This document shows, in pieces, positions 11,738-21,848 of a stretch of DNA of 64,000 nucleotides. The number at the start of each line of letters is the position of its first letter. The first letter of the stretch is position 1. The DNA comes from Codonopsis lanceolata (taxonomy: Eukaryota; Streptophyta; Magnoliopsida; Asterales; Campanulaceae), in NCBI GenBank assembly GCA_013146195.2, contig CM028380.1:77752556-77816555 (forward strand), given 5' to 3'. The translations under genes were made by a program, and so were the position numbers. The notes under the pieces were generated by a model. That model saw only the letters and a program-made list of their open reading frames with translations. It searched no databases and had not been told where the DNA came from.

Positions 11738-12560
11738 TGTGTCACTATTTAGTATTAAAAGTGTCACTTTTTAGTATTAAGAGTGTCACTTTTTAATATT
11801 AAGAGTGTCACTTTCTAGTATTAAGAGTGTCACTTTTTAATTTAAGAATGTCACTTTTTAGTAATAAGAGTGTCACTTTTTAGTAATAAGAGTGTCACTT
11901 TTTAGTATTAAGAGCGTCACTTTTTAGTATTAAAAGTGTCACTTTTTAGTATTAAGAGTGTCACTTTTTAGTATTAAATGTGTCAATATTTAGTATTAAG
12001 AGTGTCACTTTTTAGTATTAAGAGTGTCACTTTTTAGTAATAAGAGTGTCACTATTTATTAATAAGAGTGTCACTTTTTAGTATTAAGAATGTCACTTTT
12101 TAATATTAAGAGGATCACTTTTTAGTATTATAAGAGTGTCACTTTTTAGTTTTAAGTGTGTCATTTTTTAGTATTAAATGTGTCACCTTTTAGTATTAAT
12201 AGTGTTATTTTATATTTTAATAAGAATTATAATAAATTTTTATTTATAGTGTCACATTTAATATTAAATGTGTCACTTTTTAGAATTAAGAATGTCATTT
12301 TTTAGCTTTAAGAGTGTCATTTTTTAGTATTATAAGAGTGTCACCTTTTTAGAATTAAGATTTAAGAGTGTTACTTTTTAGTATTATAAGAGTGTCACTT
12401 TTTAGTATTAAGAATGTCACTTTTTAGTATTAAAAGTGTCAATTTTTAGTATTAAATGTGTCATTTTTTAGTATTAAAAATGATACTTTGTATTTTAATA
12501 AAAATTATAATAAATTTTCATTTATAGTGTCACTTTTAACATTAAAATGTGTCATTATAA
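11738..12560. repeat. 22-bp minisatellite, right part
   Basis: Continuation of the array after the nested Helitron, roughly 30-35 copies of GTGTCACTTTTTAGTATTAAG with substitutions and small indels, degenerating after about 12230. It is AT-rich and has no conserved spacer/repeat division, so it is not a CRISPR-type array. Confidence 0.9.
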
Positions 12561-12912
12561 TAAATTTTCATTTATAAGTCCGTTAGAATATATCAAGTAT
12601 CCCAAGTCAATTGATGCTAATGGATGGCTAACGGAGCTGACAAAGGATTAAAATGCAAAACATGAGAATTCGGCGACAAACATTGAAAGTGGAGGGGGCA
12701 CCGTAAATAGTAGAAATGAAAGATAAAAACATAATTCGAGGAGTTTCAAACTCACGATTGACTTGGACCAAGCCTTTAAAGTTTACTAAGGACCAACTCA
12801 TCTGGCCCATTTATCTGACTATTAATAACATCTTTACTTATTAAACCGTGAATTTTTAATTGGGGCTCCGTCTTACGGATCCTAGATCCGTAAGACCGTC
12901 CTACATAAGTCT

Positions 12913-13961
12913 TTGCCTTAAAGTAAAAATAAAAGTAAGAGTAAAATGATAAAATTGTTTTTCTTAAACTTTACAAACAGATTTTTTTTTTGGAACGGAC
13001 ATAAAAAGAAAGCAAAATAATAATTTATGAACAAAATGAGTTCGTTTTCATTTGTAAAACAATCAATTTAACTCAATAACTTTTTATCAAACAAACCTCG
13101 CTAAGTACTCCCCCTTTTTTTAGTTATTTTATTTATTTTGATGTACTTTTCTCTTCTTTTAAACTGAGTAAATTTAATCTTTTGGAATTAATCCGTCAAT
13201 TGTTTTTTTTATTTTTTGGCTAGAGTCTATAATAATGTTATCCAGTTTACCATAATGATTCAAAATATCAAATTAATCATTTTAATTTTTAACCACCGAA
13301 AAATGTATGTTTTATGAATAAAATTTTGATGACAGCTCTTAAAGCTCCACAAAATTTGATTAAAAATGTGATCATTTTGTACAAAATTATAAAGCTTTAT
13401 AAGCAATGTGATAAAAAAACAAATCATTAATCAAAAGATTGTCCTATTTGACTCGACATACATATTAATTAAGAAAAGGGTAATTGATTTTCTTTTAAGT
13501 ATTAAAATAATGTGCATTTTAAAAAATACTCATGTGAGAGTTGAGCTATCATTTAAAATGAGAATCAAATTAAAGACAAAATAATAAAAATAACTACTTA
13601 AAAAGAAAATACTATAAAAGTGGATATTTGTTATAAACGACCTAAAAATGAAACTAAGACTTCTTCTTAATGACAAAAACTTAGGAAAATATTGTTTTAC
13701 GAGAATTTTCTGTAAGTTGAATCCTCTGACATAACCCACCGTATGCTGATAGATTGAGTTTTGAGAGCATGAGGTTTCGTTTTACGAAAAAGGATACGTA
13801 AGACGATTTTATAGAAGATCTACTCCTTATTAATAATGGAAGCAATATATAAAGAGTAGGTCTATAGTAAGACCGTTGTATCGATCTTAATTTATAAGAC
13901 TGAGCTCTACTCTCTCACACCTTAACCTATCAACACACGATAAATAAAGTAAAAATGGTCC
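12913..13961. other. AT-rich spacer
   Basis: No gene. 13786-13906 holds weak copies of the GTAAGAC(G/C)GT word seen in the foldback ends, perhaps a further decayed end of that family. Confidence 0.45.
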
Positions 13962-13966
13962 GTCTT

Positions 13967-14239
13967 AGTTAAACACAAGCAAAAGTCTAACACAAATAAT
14001 ATAATAATCCAATGATATAATAATCTCGCTCATTGTTTGTGAGAAAGGATGATTGTTTATATAGGAGAACTAAATAATACATGATAAGGAGAAAAGATAC
14101 AGGATAGAGAGAGAAGATTTATGAGATAAAGATAGGAAAGCTTTGAGGGATATCTTGTACAGCTAGGTAGGAGCAGTTGTGGACTCCTTTGTCTTGTTGA
14201 GAGGCCGAGTCCCACACGACTTGTGTATTTGATTCAATA
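13967..14239 (-). repeat. 3' LTR of the copia element
   Basis: 273 bp, starting (minus strand) TATTGAATCAAATACACAAG and ending GTGTTTAACT. It matches 18521-18792 closely. The terminal bases are not the usual TG..CA, so either the ends have mutated or the family differs. Confidence 0.9.
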
Positions 14240-14251
14240 TCCCCCCGCAAG
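14240..14251 (-). other. Polypurine tract of the copia element
   Basis: Minus strand CTTGCGGGGGGA directly before the 3' LTR; it primes plus-strand DNA synthesis. A variant copy stands before the internal LTR fragment at 16983-16994 (CTTGCGGGAGGA). Confidence 0.8.
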
Positions 14252-16727
14252 ATGAGGGTGGTCTGTGGAGCACACGCAGCTTGTCCCGTAGAAATTGGAA
14301 GCGAGGAGAAGATAATGGCTTTGTCATTATATCAGCGAGTTGATCCTTGGTAGAGATGAATTGGACCGCAAGCTCGCGACGAGCCACTTGGTCCCGGACA
14401 AAGTGAAAATCAATCTCGATATGTTTTGTACGGGCATGAAATATCGGGTTTGCCGAAAGGTAGGTGGCGCCAAGATTATCACACCAAAGAACAGTGTTCT
14501 AAAACTCCCCGCCTAGCTTCGCCTAGACCCCGCCTAGGCGCTAGACCCCTCTCTACCGCCGCGACTTTCTTAGTCGCCGCCTAATCGACCACTCGCCGAC
14601 CTTAATTTATTTTTGTAGCTTTGATTCTGTGGTATGTGGTGACCGGATAAGGAAGAGGGGGCGAACTGGAGAAAGAAGGGGGAGTGGTAATGGTGTGACA
14701 GAGAGGGAGGTAATAGGGGGCGAACTAGAGTAATATCGTTTGTGTTTTTAGTTATAAACTTGGCTTGTTTATTGCTTTGAGATTGTTGAGAATTGAGATT
14801 AATGGTAGGTTTGTATATTTTTGTTCATTTTACAAATATAGACAAGTGCTTGATAAAATGACAAACATAAAAAAAATTAAATTTATATTAAATGTGTTTG
14901 ATCTTTGATGTAAATTATCAAAAAAATGGTAATTATGCCTTAATTCTAGGCCCCGCCTAGTCCCCGATTACGTCCCGACTAGTCCCCTAGGCGCTAGGCG
15001 CTAGTGTGCCGCCTAGCGGGCGCCTAACGATTTTTAGAACCTTGCCAAAGAATAGGAGGTGATGATCCTGACTTTCACCACCATGCAGAGAGATCGGCCA
15101 AGTTAGTTCGGCAATAAAGATCGGCAAGAGCTTTATATTCTCGACTCAATGAGGAGCGAGCAACTGCTTTTTGTTTCCGTGATGACCAAGAGATCAAATT
15201 GGCACCAAGGAATATAGCAAACCCACCGGTGGATTCTACGATCATCAACACACAAGAATTCAAAAAGGCTTCAGAATCGAGAAGATGGAGTTTTCGTGAG
15301 AAGAAGTCCACAATCAAGAGAGTTCTTGAGATATCGTGAGAATGCGCTCAACGGCACTCCAATGAGACTCCTGATGGGGCACGCATGAATTGACGCACCT
15401 TGTTAATCGGGTAAGCCAAGTCGGGCGAGCGAGAGTAAGGTATTGGATAACACCGATCGCCCGTGAAATTTCAAGCTGGGTCGGAAGGTCGACTAGAATT
15501 TTTTGAGAGTTTTTCCGAGGCACAGAGAGGCGTACGACAAGGCTTAGCACCAAGCATGCCGGTGCGAGTGAGTAAGTCGATAATGTATTGACACTGGGAA
15601 AGAAGAAGACCAGATGGGTGTTTATGAACTTGAATGCCGAGAAAGTAATGAAGAGGGCCTAGATCTTTGAAAGAAAACTCACGAGCTAATGGCTGAATCA
15701 ATGACTGGATGTGAGAAGAGGAGTTTCCAGTGGCCACAATATCATCAACATACACCAAAATATAGACAAAGACACCATTAGTGGAGAGAACGAACAAAGA
15801 AGGATCAGTTTTGGAAGAAGTGAACCCAAGTAAAAGAAGAAAGGTAGTGAGACGCTGAAACCAATCACGAGGAGCTTGCTTAAGATCATATAAGGAACGA
15901 TGAAGGTGACAAACATGATCGGGTTTCGATGGATCAATGAAACCGGGTGGTTGAGTCATGTAGACCGTCTCATCAAGGAACCCATGAAGGAAGGCGTTGT
16001 TGACATCAAGTTGCCGAACAGAGGAACCACAAGAAACGACAATGGAGAGTACCGTGCGAATGGTGGTCGGCTTGACAACGGGGCTGAAAGTTTCATCATA
16101 GTCAACGCGGGGCAGTTGATGGAAACCTTTTGCTACAAGGCGTGCTTTATAACGATCTAAGGAGCCGTCAGCACAACGCTTGACACGATACACCCACTTA
16201 CAACCAACAAGATTCATGACCGAGGGGAACCAAGGTCCACGATCGCTGCGAAGAAGAGCATTGAGTTCTTCCGCTATTGCATGACGCCATTTCGAGATTT
16301 TATTTGCATTAGAAAACATGTCGCTTAATAATGGAATCGTAGCGTGAAAGTGAGACATGAAGAGTATATTTGGTGGAAGGTTTCGGGTTGGGCCTAAGAC
16401 GCATGGGATGAATGCGTTGAGAGGATGGTTGGGGTGCACTGGAACTAGGAGGAATAGATTGAATAGGCGGGGAAGGAGGTGGCGGTTGGGTACTGGAGAA
16501 GATTGGGCCAGAAGGGAATTGAGACGGTGATGGTGGGTTTGAAGGAGTTGTGCGCGCTGTAGGAATGGGAGATGAATGACAAGGCGGGTTGATAGTGGGC
16601 CGGAGAGAAGAAGAGAGAACGGGTAGAGTGGCAGCGACCCATTGAGTGGTAGACTGAGATGGTCTGGGAATGAGGTCGAGAATAGAGGTGGACGGGCTGG
16701 GAATTGGGCCAAGAATAGATGGGCCAA
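14252..16727 (-). pseudogene. Copia polyprotein C-terminal half: reverse transcriptase and RNase H, broken
   Basis: The largest open piece (16727-15471, 418 aa) has the copia RT blocks: CKWVYRVKR, RYKARLVAKGF, DETFSPVVKP, LDVNNAFLHG, YDLKQAPR and the active-site YVDDI, then LHYFLGIQVH. RNase H follows in other frames (STGGFAIFLGANLISWSSRK near 15200; ISTKDQLADIMTKPL near 14350). At least two frameshifts separate these pieces, and the hAT MITE 14492-15044 sits inside the RNase H part. In a working element this protein copies the RNA into DNA and removes the RNA strand. It cannot be translated whole here. Confidence 0.9.
14492..15044. mobile_element. hAT MITE with 8-bp TSD CCAAAGAA
   Basis: The 553-bp insertion is flanked by CCAAAGAA at 14484-14491 and 15045-15052. 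Its ends are imperfect inverted repeats, CAGTGTTCTAAAA and CAAGGTTCTAAAA, of hAT type. It is rich in CGCCTAGGCGCTAG palindromic words at both ends and codes for nothing. The related segment at 17209-17235 lacks it, giving a paralogous empty site. Confidence 0.93.
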
Positions 16728-16913
16728 AGAAACGGGTATGCGAATTCATTGAACCGAACGTATCGGGCAATATAAAGACGATCGATTGCAGGGTCATAAC
16801 AGCGATAGCCCAAATGGTTCGAGCTATAACCAAGAAAGACACACGGAGAGGACCGAAAGGAAAATTTGTGGCGATTGTAGGGGCGTAAGTGAGGATAACA
16901 GAGGCAACCGAAA
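16309..16913 (-). pseudogene. Copia integrase C-terminal region and linker
   Basis: In the frame 16960-16445 the stretch GCLCYPHLRPYNRHKFSFR, CVFLGYSSNHLGYRCYDP and ARYVRFNEFAYPF is the copia post-integrase block that binds DNA and leads into a proline/serine-rich linker. The linker continues in a second frame (17118-16309), so at least one frameshift exists. The upstream zinc-binding (HHCC) and DDE catalytic core is missing: the sequence changes abruptly at 16913/16914 into an LTR fragment. Confidence 0.85.
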
Positions 16914-16982
16914 GAGCAGTTGTGGACTCCTTTGTCTTGTTGAGAGGCCGAGTCCCACACGACTTATGTATATGATTCAATA
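16914..16982 (-). repeat. Internal LTR fragment inside the copia element
   Basis: 69 bp matching 14171-14239 of the 3' LTR almost exactly, followed on the minus-strand upstream side by a PPT variant and RNase H sequence. It marks a rearrangement junction, not a functional LTR. Confidence 0.92.
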
Positions 16983-17609
16983 TCCTCCCGCAAGATGAGG
17001 GTGGTCTCGGAGCACACGCAACTTGTCCCGTAGAAATTGGAAGCGAGGAGAAGATAATGGCTTTGTCATTATATCGGCCGAAGCCGATCCTGTAGAGATG
17101 AATTGGACCGCAAGTCATGACGAGTCACTTGGTCCCGGACAAAGTGAAAATCAATCTCGATATGTTTTGTATGGGCATGAAATATCGGGTTTGCCGAAAG
17201 GTAGGTGGCGCCAAGATTATCACACCAAATAATAGGAGGTGATGATGCCGACTTTCACCATGCAAGAGACCGAGTTGCTAGTTCGGCAAAGATAGCAAGA
17301 GCTTAATATTCTCGACCGGAGGAGCGAGCAATCGTCTCGCTTCCGTGATGACCAAGAGATCAAATTGGCATCAAGGAATATAGAAAACCCACCGGTGGAC
17401 TTATGATCATCAACACACCCAGCCCAGTCAGCATCTGAAAAGGCTTGTAACTGAGAAGATGGAGTTTTCGTGAGAAGAAGTCCACAATCAAGAGAGTTCT
17501 TGAGATATCATAGAATGCGTCTAACGGCACTCCAATGAGACTCGGATGGGGCATGCATGAATTGACAGACCTTGTTAACTGGGTAAGCCAAGTCGGGGCG
17601 AGTGAGAAG
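16983..17609 (-). pseudogene. Second, shorter copy of the copia RT-end/RNase H segment
   Basis: It parallels 14240-15440 without the hAT insertion: STGGF-like and SWSSRK-equivalent coding, primer words CGCAAGATGAGGGTGGTC and GGTAGGTGGCGCCAAGATTA, with several small indels that break the frame. It joins directly to gag at about 17609, so an open frame (18316-17360) runs from gag into RNase H. Confidence 0.85.
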
Positions 17610-18497
17610 GGTGCATGATTGGAACCGCCACAAAAAGGACATTGAGGACGATGGGTGAAGGAGGAGGAACGATGTGGGTAAGAGGAACTGCCATTGTTAT
17701 GACGGCCACGACCGCGATGGAAGGAGGTACCACCACCACGGGTGGAATAATGGGCAGTAGGAGAGGGGGGAAGACGGGTTAGACGGAGGATCTGTACTAG
17801 GCGCAAAGATAGTGAGTGAAGGCATGGAGTCACGATTAAGGAACTCATGGCTGAGAAGGAGGCTATGAAGTTCGGGAAAGGTGACGGGTTCGACACGAGC
17901 AGAAAGAGTAGCAATCGAGGTTTGAATTCAAGATAAGGCCACGAAAAAACGAATGTTAAACTCGTGGTCTGACACGGACGACCAACGCTTCGTCGGGCAA
18001 ATCCTTTGGCTTTTTGGAGATAAGTAGTGACACTACTATCACCTTGACGAAGGTCATGAAGGTTGGCATGGAGGTTAAGTATACGAGTATGAGATGGAGA
18101 TGCAAAGGCTGCAACAAGGGCATGAGAGGAGGTGCATCCTACGGCCATAGGGAGAACACTGTCAGAGAGGGAGGAGATGAGCATGCTCATTACAGCTTGG
18201 TCTTGAATGAACCAAGTTTGGTAGGCTGGATTCGGTTGAATAGAACTCGTAGAATCAGTGTCTTTTTCCTGAGAGATATGAGTGGGGAGTGGGCGGTGGG
18301 GGAATGCTACCATCAATAAAACCAGCTAGTTTTTGTCCATGCAAAAATGGGAGACTTTGGGTTTTCCAGTAAAGGTAGTTGGTCCATGTGAGTTTAAGAG
18401 AGAGGTAGTGATGGGCTGAGCTAAGGGATGGCACAGTTGGACTAGAGGAGGACACGGGCAGACTAGAAGAGGAAGAGGAACTCACGGTTTGGGCCAT
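17610..18497 (-). pseudogene. Copia gag, frameshifted
   Basis: The start ATG is at 18497, shortly after the PBS. The N-terminus is serine-rich (MAQTVSSSSSSSLPVSSSS), then LTWTNYLYWKTQSLPFLHG, the capsid-type block of copia gag. A +1-type break near 18260-18310 moves the frame. The second frame runs through a glycine/arginine-rich basic segment and reaches CPFCGGSNHA, the start of a CCHC zinc knuckle whose second half is lost at the junction with RNase H. Gag forms the particle and binds the RNA. Confidence 0.87.
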
Positions 18498-18508
18498 TCC
18501 TAAAGGTG

Positions 18509-18520
18509 GCTCTGATACCA
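18509..18520 (-). other. Primer-binding site, tRNA-iMet type
   Basis: Minus strand TGGTATCAGAGC immediately downstream of the 5' LTR, complementary to the 3' end of plant initiator methionine tRNA. Confidence 0.93.
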
Positions 18521-18792
18521 AGTTAAACACAAGCAAATGTCTAACACAAATAATATAATAATCCAATGATATAATAATCCCGCTCACTGTTTGTGAGAGA
18601 GGATGGTTGTTTATATAGGGATCTAAATAATACATGATAAGGAGAAAAGATACAGGATAGAGAGAGAAGATTTATGAGATAAAGATAGGAAAGCTTTGAG
18701 GGATATCTTGTACAGCTAGGTGGGAGCAGTTGTGGACTCCTTTGTCTTGTTAAGAGGCCGAGTCCCACACGACTTGTGTATATGATTCAATA
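18521..18792 (-). repeat. 5' LTR of the copia element
   Basis: 272 bp, next to the PBS on the left and TSD GTCTT on the right. It contains a TATATA-type word (TATATAAAC on the minus strand) that may serve as core promoter. Confidence 0.9.
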
Positions 18793-18797
18793 GTCTT

Positions 18798-19021
18798 ACC
18801 CAAGTTTTTGTCACATATAAAAACGAGTGAAGGTTTTTTTGTACCACATTGTATTTCAGCTATGACAACATAAATTCTTTCAGCCATCAATGAGATTTTT
18901 ATCAACGACTACATGCATGTGGTTAATAGGCTCGATCTCATCAAGACTCGCATTTAAGCATTCAATGGATGCAAAATACACTAGATAGATATATAAGTAA
19001 TGTCTACTCACCAAATATGTA
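18798..19021. other. Short spacer
   Basis: No gene or element recognised between the copia element and the first Stowaway MITE. Confidence 0.5.
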
Positions 19022-19284
19022 CTCCCTCTGTCTCAAAACATATGATGTTTTGAAAGAGTTTTTTTGCTCCAAAATAAATAACACCTTTCAGTTTTTAAGA
19101 AACTTTTTCATTTTTTTCCAATTCTACCCATATTTATTGATTCCGTAATTCGTCTTTGGATCTTTGGGCAAAAATATCAAGACACCTCATTAATGTTTGG
19201 ATATAGATAGTTTAATCTTTACAATATGTTTCCTTGGTGTATGTAAAAAACCCAAAAACATCATATATTTAGGGACGGAGGGAG
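19022..19284. mobile_element. Stowaway-type MITE
   Basis: 263 bp with ends CTCCCTCTGTCTCAAAACAT and (inverted) CTCCCTCCGTCCCTAAATAT, flanked by TA on both sides. This is the classic Stowaway (Tc1/mariner) signature. AT-rich interior, no coding. Confidence 0.92.
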
Positions 19285-19450
19285 TACCAAATTTTGTGTG
19301 TTTGACCTTTAATTTATGTGTCATTTTTTTGTTAATTTCTTTTTTTATTCCACGGTAAAAGTCACAAGATATAAATAAGACGACAAATAAGATATTTTAC
19401 CATTATAAACACAGTTTTTTTAGAGTAACCCTACATGCATCTAATAAGTA

Positions 19451-19629
19451 CTCCATCTGTTTCAGACAAATATAGTTCACTATTTTATTTTAAGATGTTT
19501 CATTTAAAGAGTCCACTTTCAAAAATTAAAACGTAAAAGTGTCAGTTTATTACAAATAGATTACTAAAAATGTTATTTTCTTAAAAAATTAACTATCAAA
19601 CGGGGACTCTTTACCTGAAACGAAAAGAG
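19451..19629. mobile_element. Second Stowaway-like MITE, diverged
   Basis: Flanked by TA. The left end CTCCATCTGTTTCAGACAAA pairs loosely with the inverted right end CTCTTTTCGTTTCAGGTAAA. The right arm resembles the fragment at 2795-2835 (AAACGGGGTCTCTTTGCCCG), probably another truncated copy. Confidence 0.7.
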
Positions 19630-20240
19630 TACATAAATTTGATTGCAAAATAATGTGATGTCTTATGTATCATCTTATTTGGATAGGTGTTAGTAGCATT
19701 ACCAAACAGAATATATATATTTGGTGGCTACATCACTACTCGCATACCAAAATGTATTAAATATGTATAAGTTTTAATGTCATCAAAGTAGTTTTAGAGA
19801 TAAAATATAATGATTATGTATCTTGCAAAAACGATTTACAGATACTAATTCGTTAGACGGAACACTACTCTTTTATAGCACAATGCATCAACACACAATA
19901 GGTTAGGTTAGAGGAATCCGCCTGAAGAAAATACTCATACGACAGTATTTCATTAGTTTTTGTCAAATATAATACTTTCTTTGTCCATTATTGTCATATT
20001 TAACTCGATACACAAATTACGTTAAAACCCATCTAAATATAACGTATAATTAAAATATAAAGAAAAAGTAAGGATAATATAGTAAACGTTACAAACAAAC
20101 TATTTTTTTCTGAACCTAAGGATTTTTGTTGACTTTTGTCATCAAAAAATGAGAAGGCAAATGATATTGAATAAAGAAATAAATTAATCTCTTCCAATAT
20201 CTCATTTAATTCCCGCCTAAACCCCTCTGTTTAATCCCAA
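19630..20240. other. AT-rich spacer
   Basis: No gene recognised. It lies upstream of the TATA-containing segment at 20247. Confidence 0.5.
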
Positions 20241-20246
20241 CCTCTT

Positions 20247-20253
20247 TATAAAT
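20247..20253 (+). promoter_or_regulatory. Candidate TATA box
   Basis: TATAAAT, followed within about 45 bases by CTCTCT-rich leader sequence (20270-20330), the usual look of a plant core promoter with a pyrimidine-rich 5' UTR, and by a GC-richer coding-like block from 20423. Confidence 0.45.
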
Positions 20254-20422
20254 GCAACTAACTACAACTCTCTCTAAATGCTTTCTCAACTTCTCTCTCT
20301 CTCTCTCATATTTCTCTCTCTAGATTTCATTATCTAATTTGATATCATCGTCACCCTGTATTTATTGTGAAATTGAAGGATCGAATTCCGTGCGTTTGAC
20401 TAAGATACTGTAATCAATTTAA

Positions 20423-20640
20423 ATGGCATGTGTTTATGTTGCAATGGCCAGCCGGCAATGCCACGAGTCGTTGAAGTGGTGGCGTCGGCTTCTTTCGTGT
20501 CACGAAAAAGCCTGACCCGTTTCTATTTCCCGAACCGCCTCCGAGCTCGACTAGACGACCACTCGACGACCAAAGTCGACTACGCCTATATCGCAGGGGC
20601 CTTTTACTCAGTTCAAATTTTTTTGGTTCTCTAAGTGGTC
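20423..20640 (+). pseudogene. Candidate small gene, possibly broken by one base
   Basis: ATG at 20423 opens a 30-codon frame, MACVYVAMASRQCHESLKWW.., ending TGA at 20513. A one-base change in the A run at 20505-20509 would lead into a neighbouring frame with proline/serine-rich then basic residues (PEPPPSSTRRP, then RLRLYRRG), open to beyond 20640. The block is clearly richer in GC than its surroundings and sits behind a TATA box and CT-rich leader. I do not recognise the family. It may be a short real gene with a sequencing error, a pseudogene, or a genuine 30-residue peptide gene. Confidence 0.4.
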
Positions 20641-20900
20641 AAAGGTCAAATATGTTTATATTCACCGGGTCAAATGGTCATATTCGACAATTTTCTCGTA
20701 AAAACTATCGGTTCAAAATGGGTAACGGTTTCGACACACTTTAATTGATCCAACCCGTTAATATTATCGAGCTAATACAGGTTATCTGTTTCGACCTAAA
20801 AATATTAATTGTTTAGGTTGTGTCGGATAATTTTCAAGTCGGGTCGAGGTACGTTAACGGGTTGCATTATAATGGACTGACTAATTACAACAAACTAATA
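20641..20900. repeat. Decayed relative of the GGGTCGAA-rich hAT MITE
   Basis: Words such as GGGTCAAATGG, CAACCCGTTAATATTA, CGACCTAAAAATATTAATTG and GTCGGGTCGAGG correspond in order to the MITE at 43377-43774 (CGACCCACTTTAACCCG, CAACCCAAAAATATTAATTG). Ends are not preserved. Confidence 0.5.
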
Positions 20901-20949
20901 AAAATAATGTGTACGCGTTCAATTGGAACGGAAAATCTATATATATATC

Positions 20950-21280
20950 ATCTCACCACCTTTTATTAAATCTTCATCGTAAAGTATCCCCGTTGAGACT
21001 TTAAAAACTCTTGGTTTCTAGCCATTAACTAATAATAATACATAATAATAATCAATATATTAATATTACTATATATAAGAGATATTAATAGAAAACTTAC
21101 TATATATAACTTCTTCTATTGCCAATAGTAGAAAACTTATATTTAAAAACTTTTACAACTAATATTACTTCTAATGACTCACTTCTAACACCATTCTTTA
21201 ACTTTTTATATCTTATTCATCCAAAACTTGATTTGGACAAATAACTATATCATTTTGATGCTCTCGCTAAGTAGAACACA
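20950..21280 (+). repeat. LTR-like dispersed repeat relic, truncated by a LINE
   Basis: Shares ordered blocks with 48160-48540 (CTAGCCATTAAC, GACTCACTTCTAACACCAT, AAAACTTGATTTGGACAAAT, AAGTAGAACACA) and more weakly with the LTRs at 37273-37583 and 43041-43359. It stops at 21280, where the LINE poly(T) begins. Confidence 0.75.
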
Positions 21281-21848
21281 TTTTTTTTTAAAAACATGGA
21301 CGGCACCCTGCACAATATTATTAATGAAAAGAGAAAAGTACAAACTTGAGGGGGACGATCAGCCTTGCCCTTATAAGAGGGAGGACGGAGGAGCCTGACC
21401 TCTAAAATGAATACAAGTAAAATAAATGGAAACAAAATGAAAAAGACATACATCAAAAAAGATTAAGAAATATTAATATAAGGCATGTTAGCTTTGTCCA
21501 GGATGGCTAGGCCTCGGATCCTACTAGGAAGAGCATCCATGGAAAGGAAGAAAAGATCCCTGCCTTCATCGCAGCCTAAATTTGCCAGAGAGTCTACCAC
21601 CAAGTTTGCTTCCCTGAAACAATGGGAGAGAGAAATATTCATAGAGGAAACAATTTTTAAAATAGCCTTGACCATATACCTGCAGCACCAAGGGGAGGAG
21701 GCCGAACCAGTGAGACAATCATAAAGAACTTTGGAATCCACCTCAACAACAACCATATGCATATCATTTTCCTGAATCTAGCTCATACCACTAAGGAGAG
21801 CATAACACTCAGCCGAAAAAATCGACATAACTCCATAAGTCGAAGCAT
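21281..21848 (-). mobile_element. 5'-truncated LINE, RNase H end
   Basis: A poly(A) tail (T run at 21281-21289) follows a 3' end with GCAGGGTGCCGTCC, shared with the LINE at 34637-36280. The coding part (21850-21463, interrupted by a stop near 21778) carries RNase H blocks: SAECYALL with the catalytic Glu, VVVEVDSKVL with the Asp, then HCFREANLVVDSLANLG. This belongs to the plant non-LTR ORF2 C-terminus. The upstream part is lost where a CACTA element begins at 21849. Confidence 0.85.

Larger units (their letters stand above)
9541..12912. mobile_element. DNA element with foldback inverted ends, carrying a minisatellite
   Basis: The left end (about 9541-9608) and right end (about 12838-12912) are inverted repeats of roughly 70 bp sharing GACGGTCTTACGGAT, ATCCGTAAGACGGAGCCCC and TTAAAAATTCACGG. 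Each end also folds on itself (GTCTTACGGAT/ATCCGTAAGAC). Between them lie a tRNA-like fragment (9655-9735), a 22-bp minisatellite and a nested Helitron. No transposase is present. The outermost bases drift and I could not see a target duplication, so the superfamily is undetermined; Mutator-like or a foldback MITE are the candidates. Confidence 0.65.
13967..18792 (-). mobile_element. Rearranged Ty1/copia LTR retrotransposon with TSD GTCTT
   Basis: LTRs lie at 13967-14239 (3') and 18521-18792 (5'), flanked by the 5-bp duplication GTCTT at 13962-13966 and 18793-18797. A tRNA-iMet PBS and a polypurine tract sit at the right places. On the minus strand the order is LTR, PBS, gag, RT-end/RNase H fragment, PPT and 69-bp LTR fragment, then integrase C-terminus, RT, RNase H, PPT, LTR. 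The protease and the integrase catalytic core are absent. The two full LTRs differ at about a dozen positions by eye. A hAT MITE interrupts the RNase H part. Confidence 0.93.

Noticed and set aside
10140..12480. Regular 22-bp repeats suggesting a CRISPR-like array
   Set aside because: Units are contiguous with no unique spacers, drift gradually and lie in a plant genome; it is a minisatellite.
15900..16160. Plus-strand frames across 15.9-17.2 kb
   Set aside because: Antisense shadows of the copia integrase/RT coding on the minus strand.
13967..18792. Two independent tandem copia insertions
   Set aside because: Only one target duplication encloses the whole, and the internal LTR is a 69-bp fragment without a partner end.
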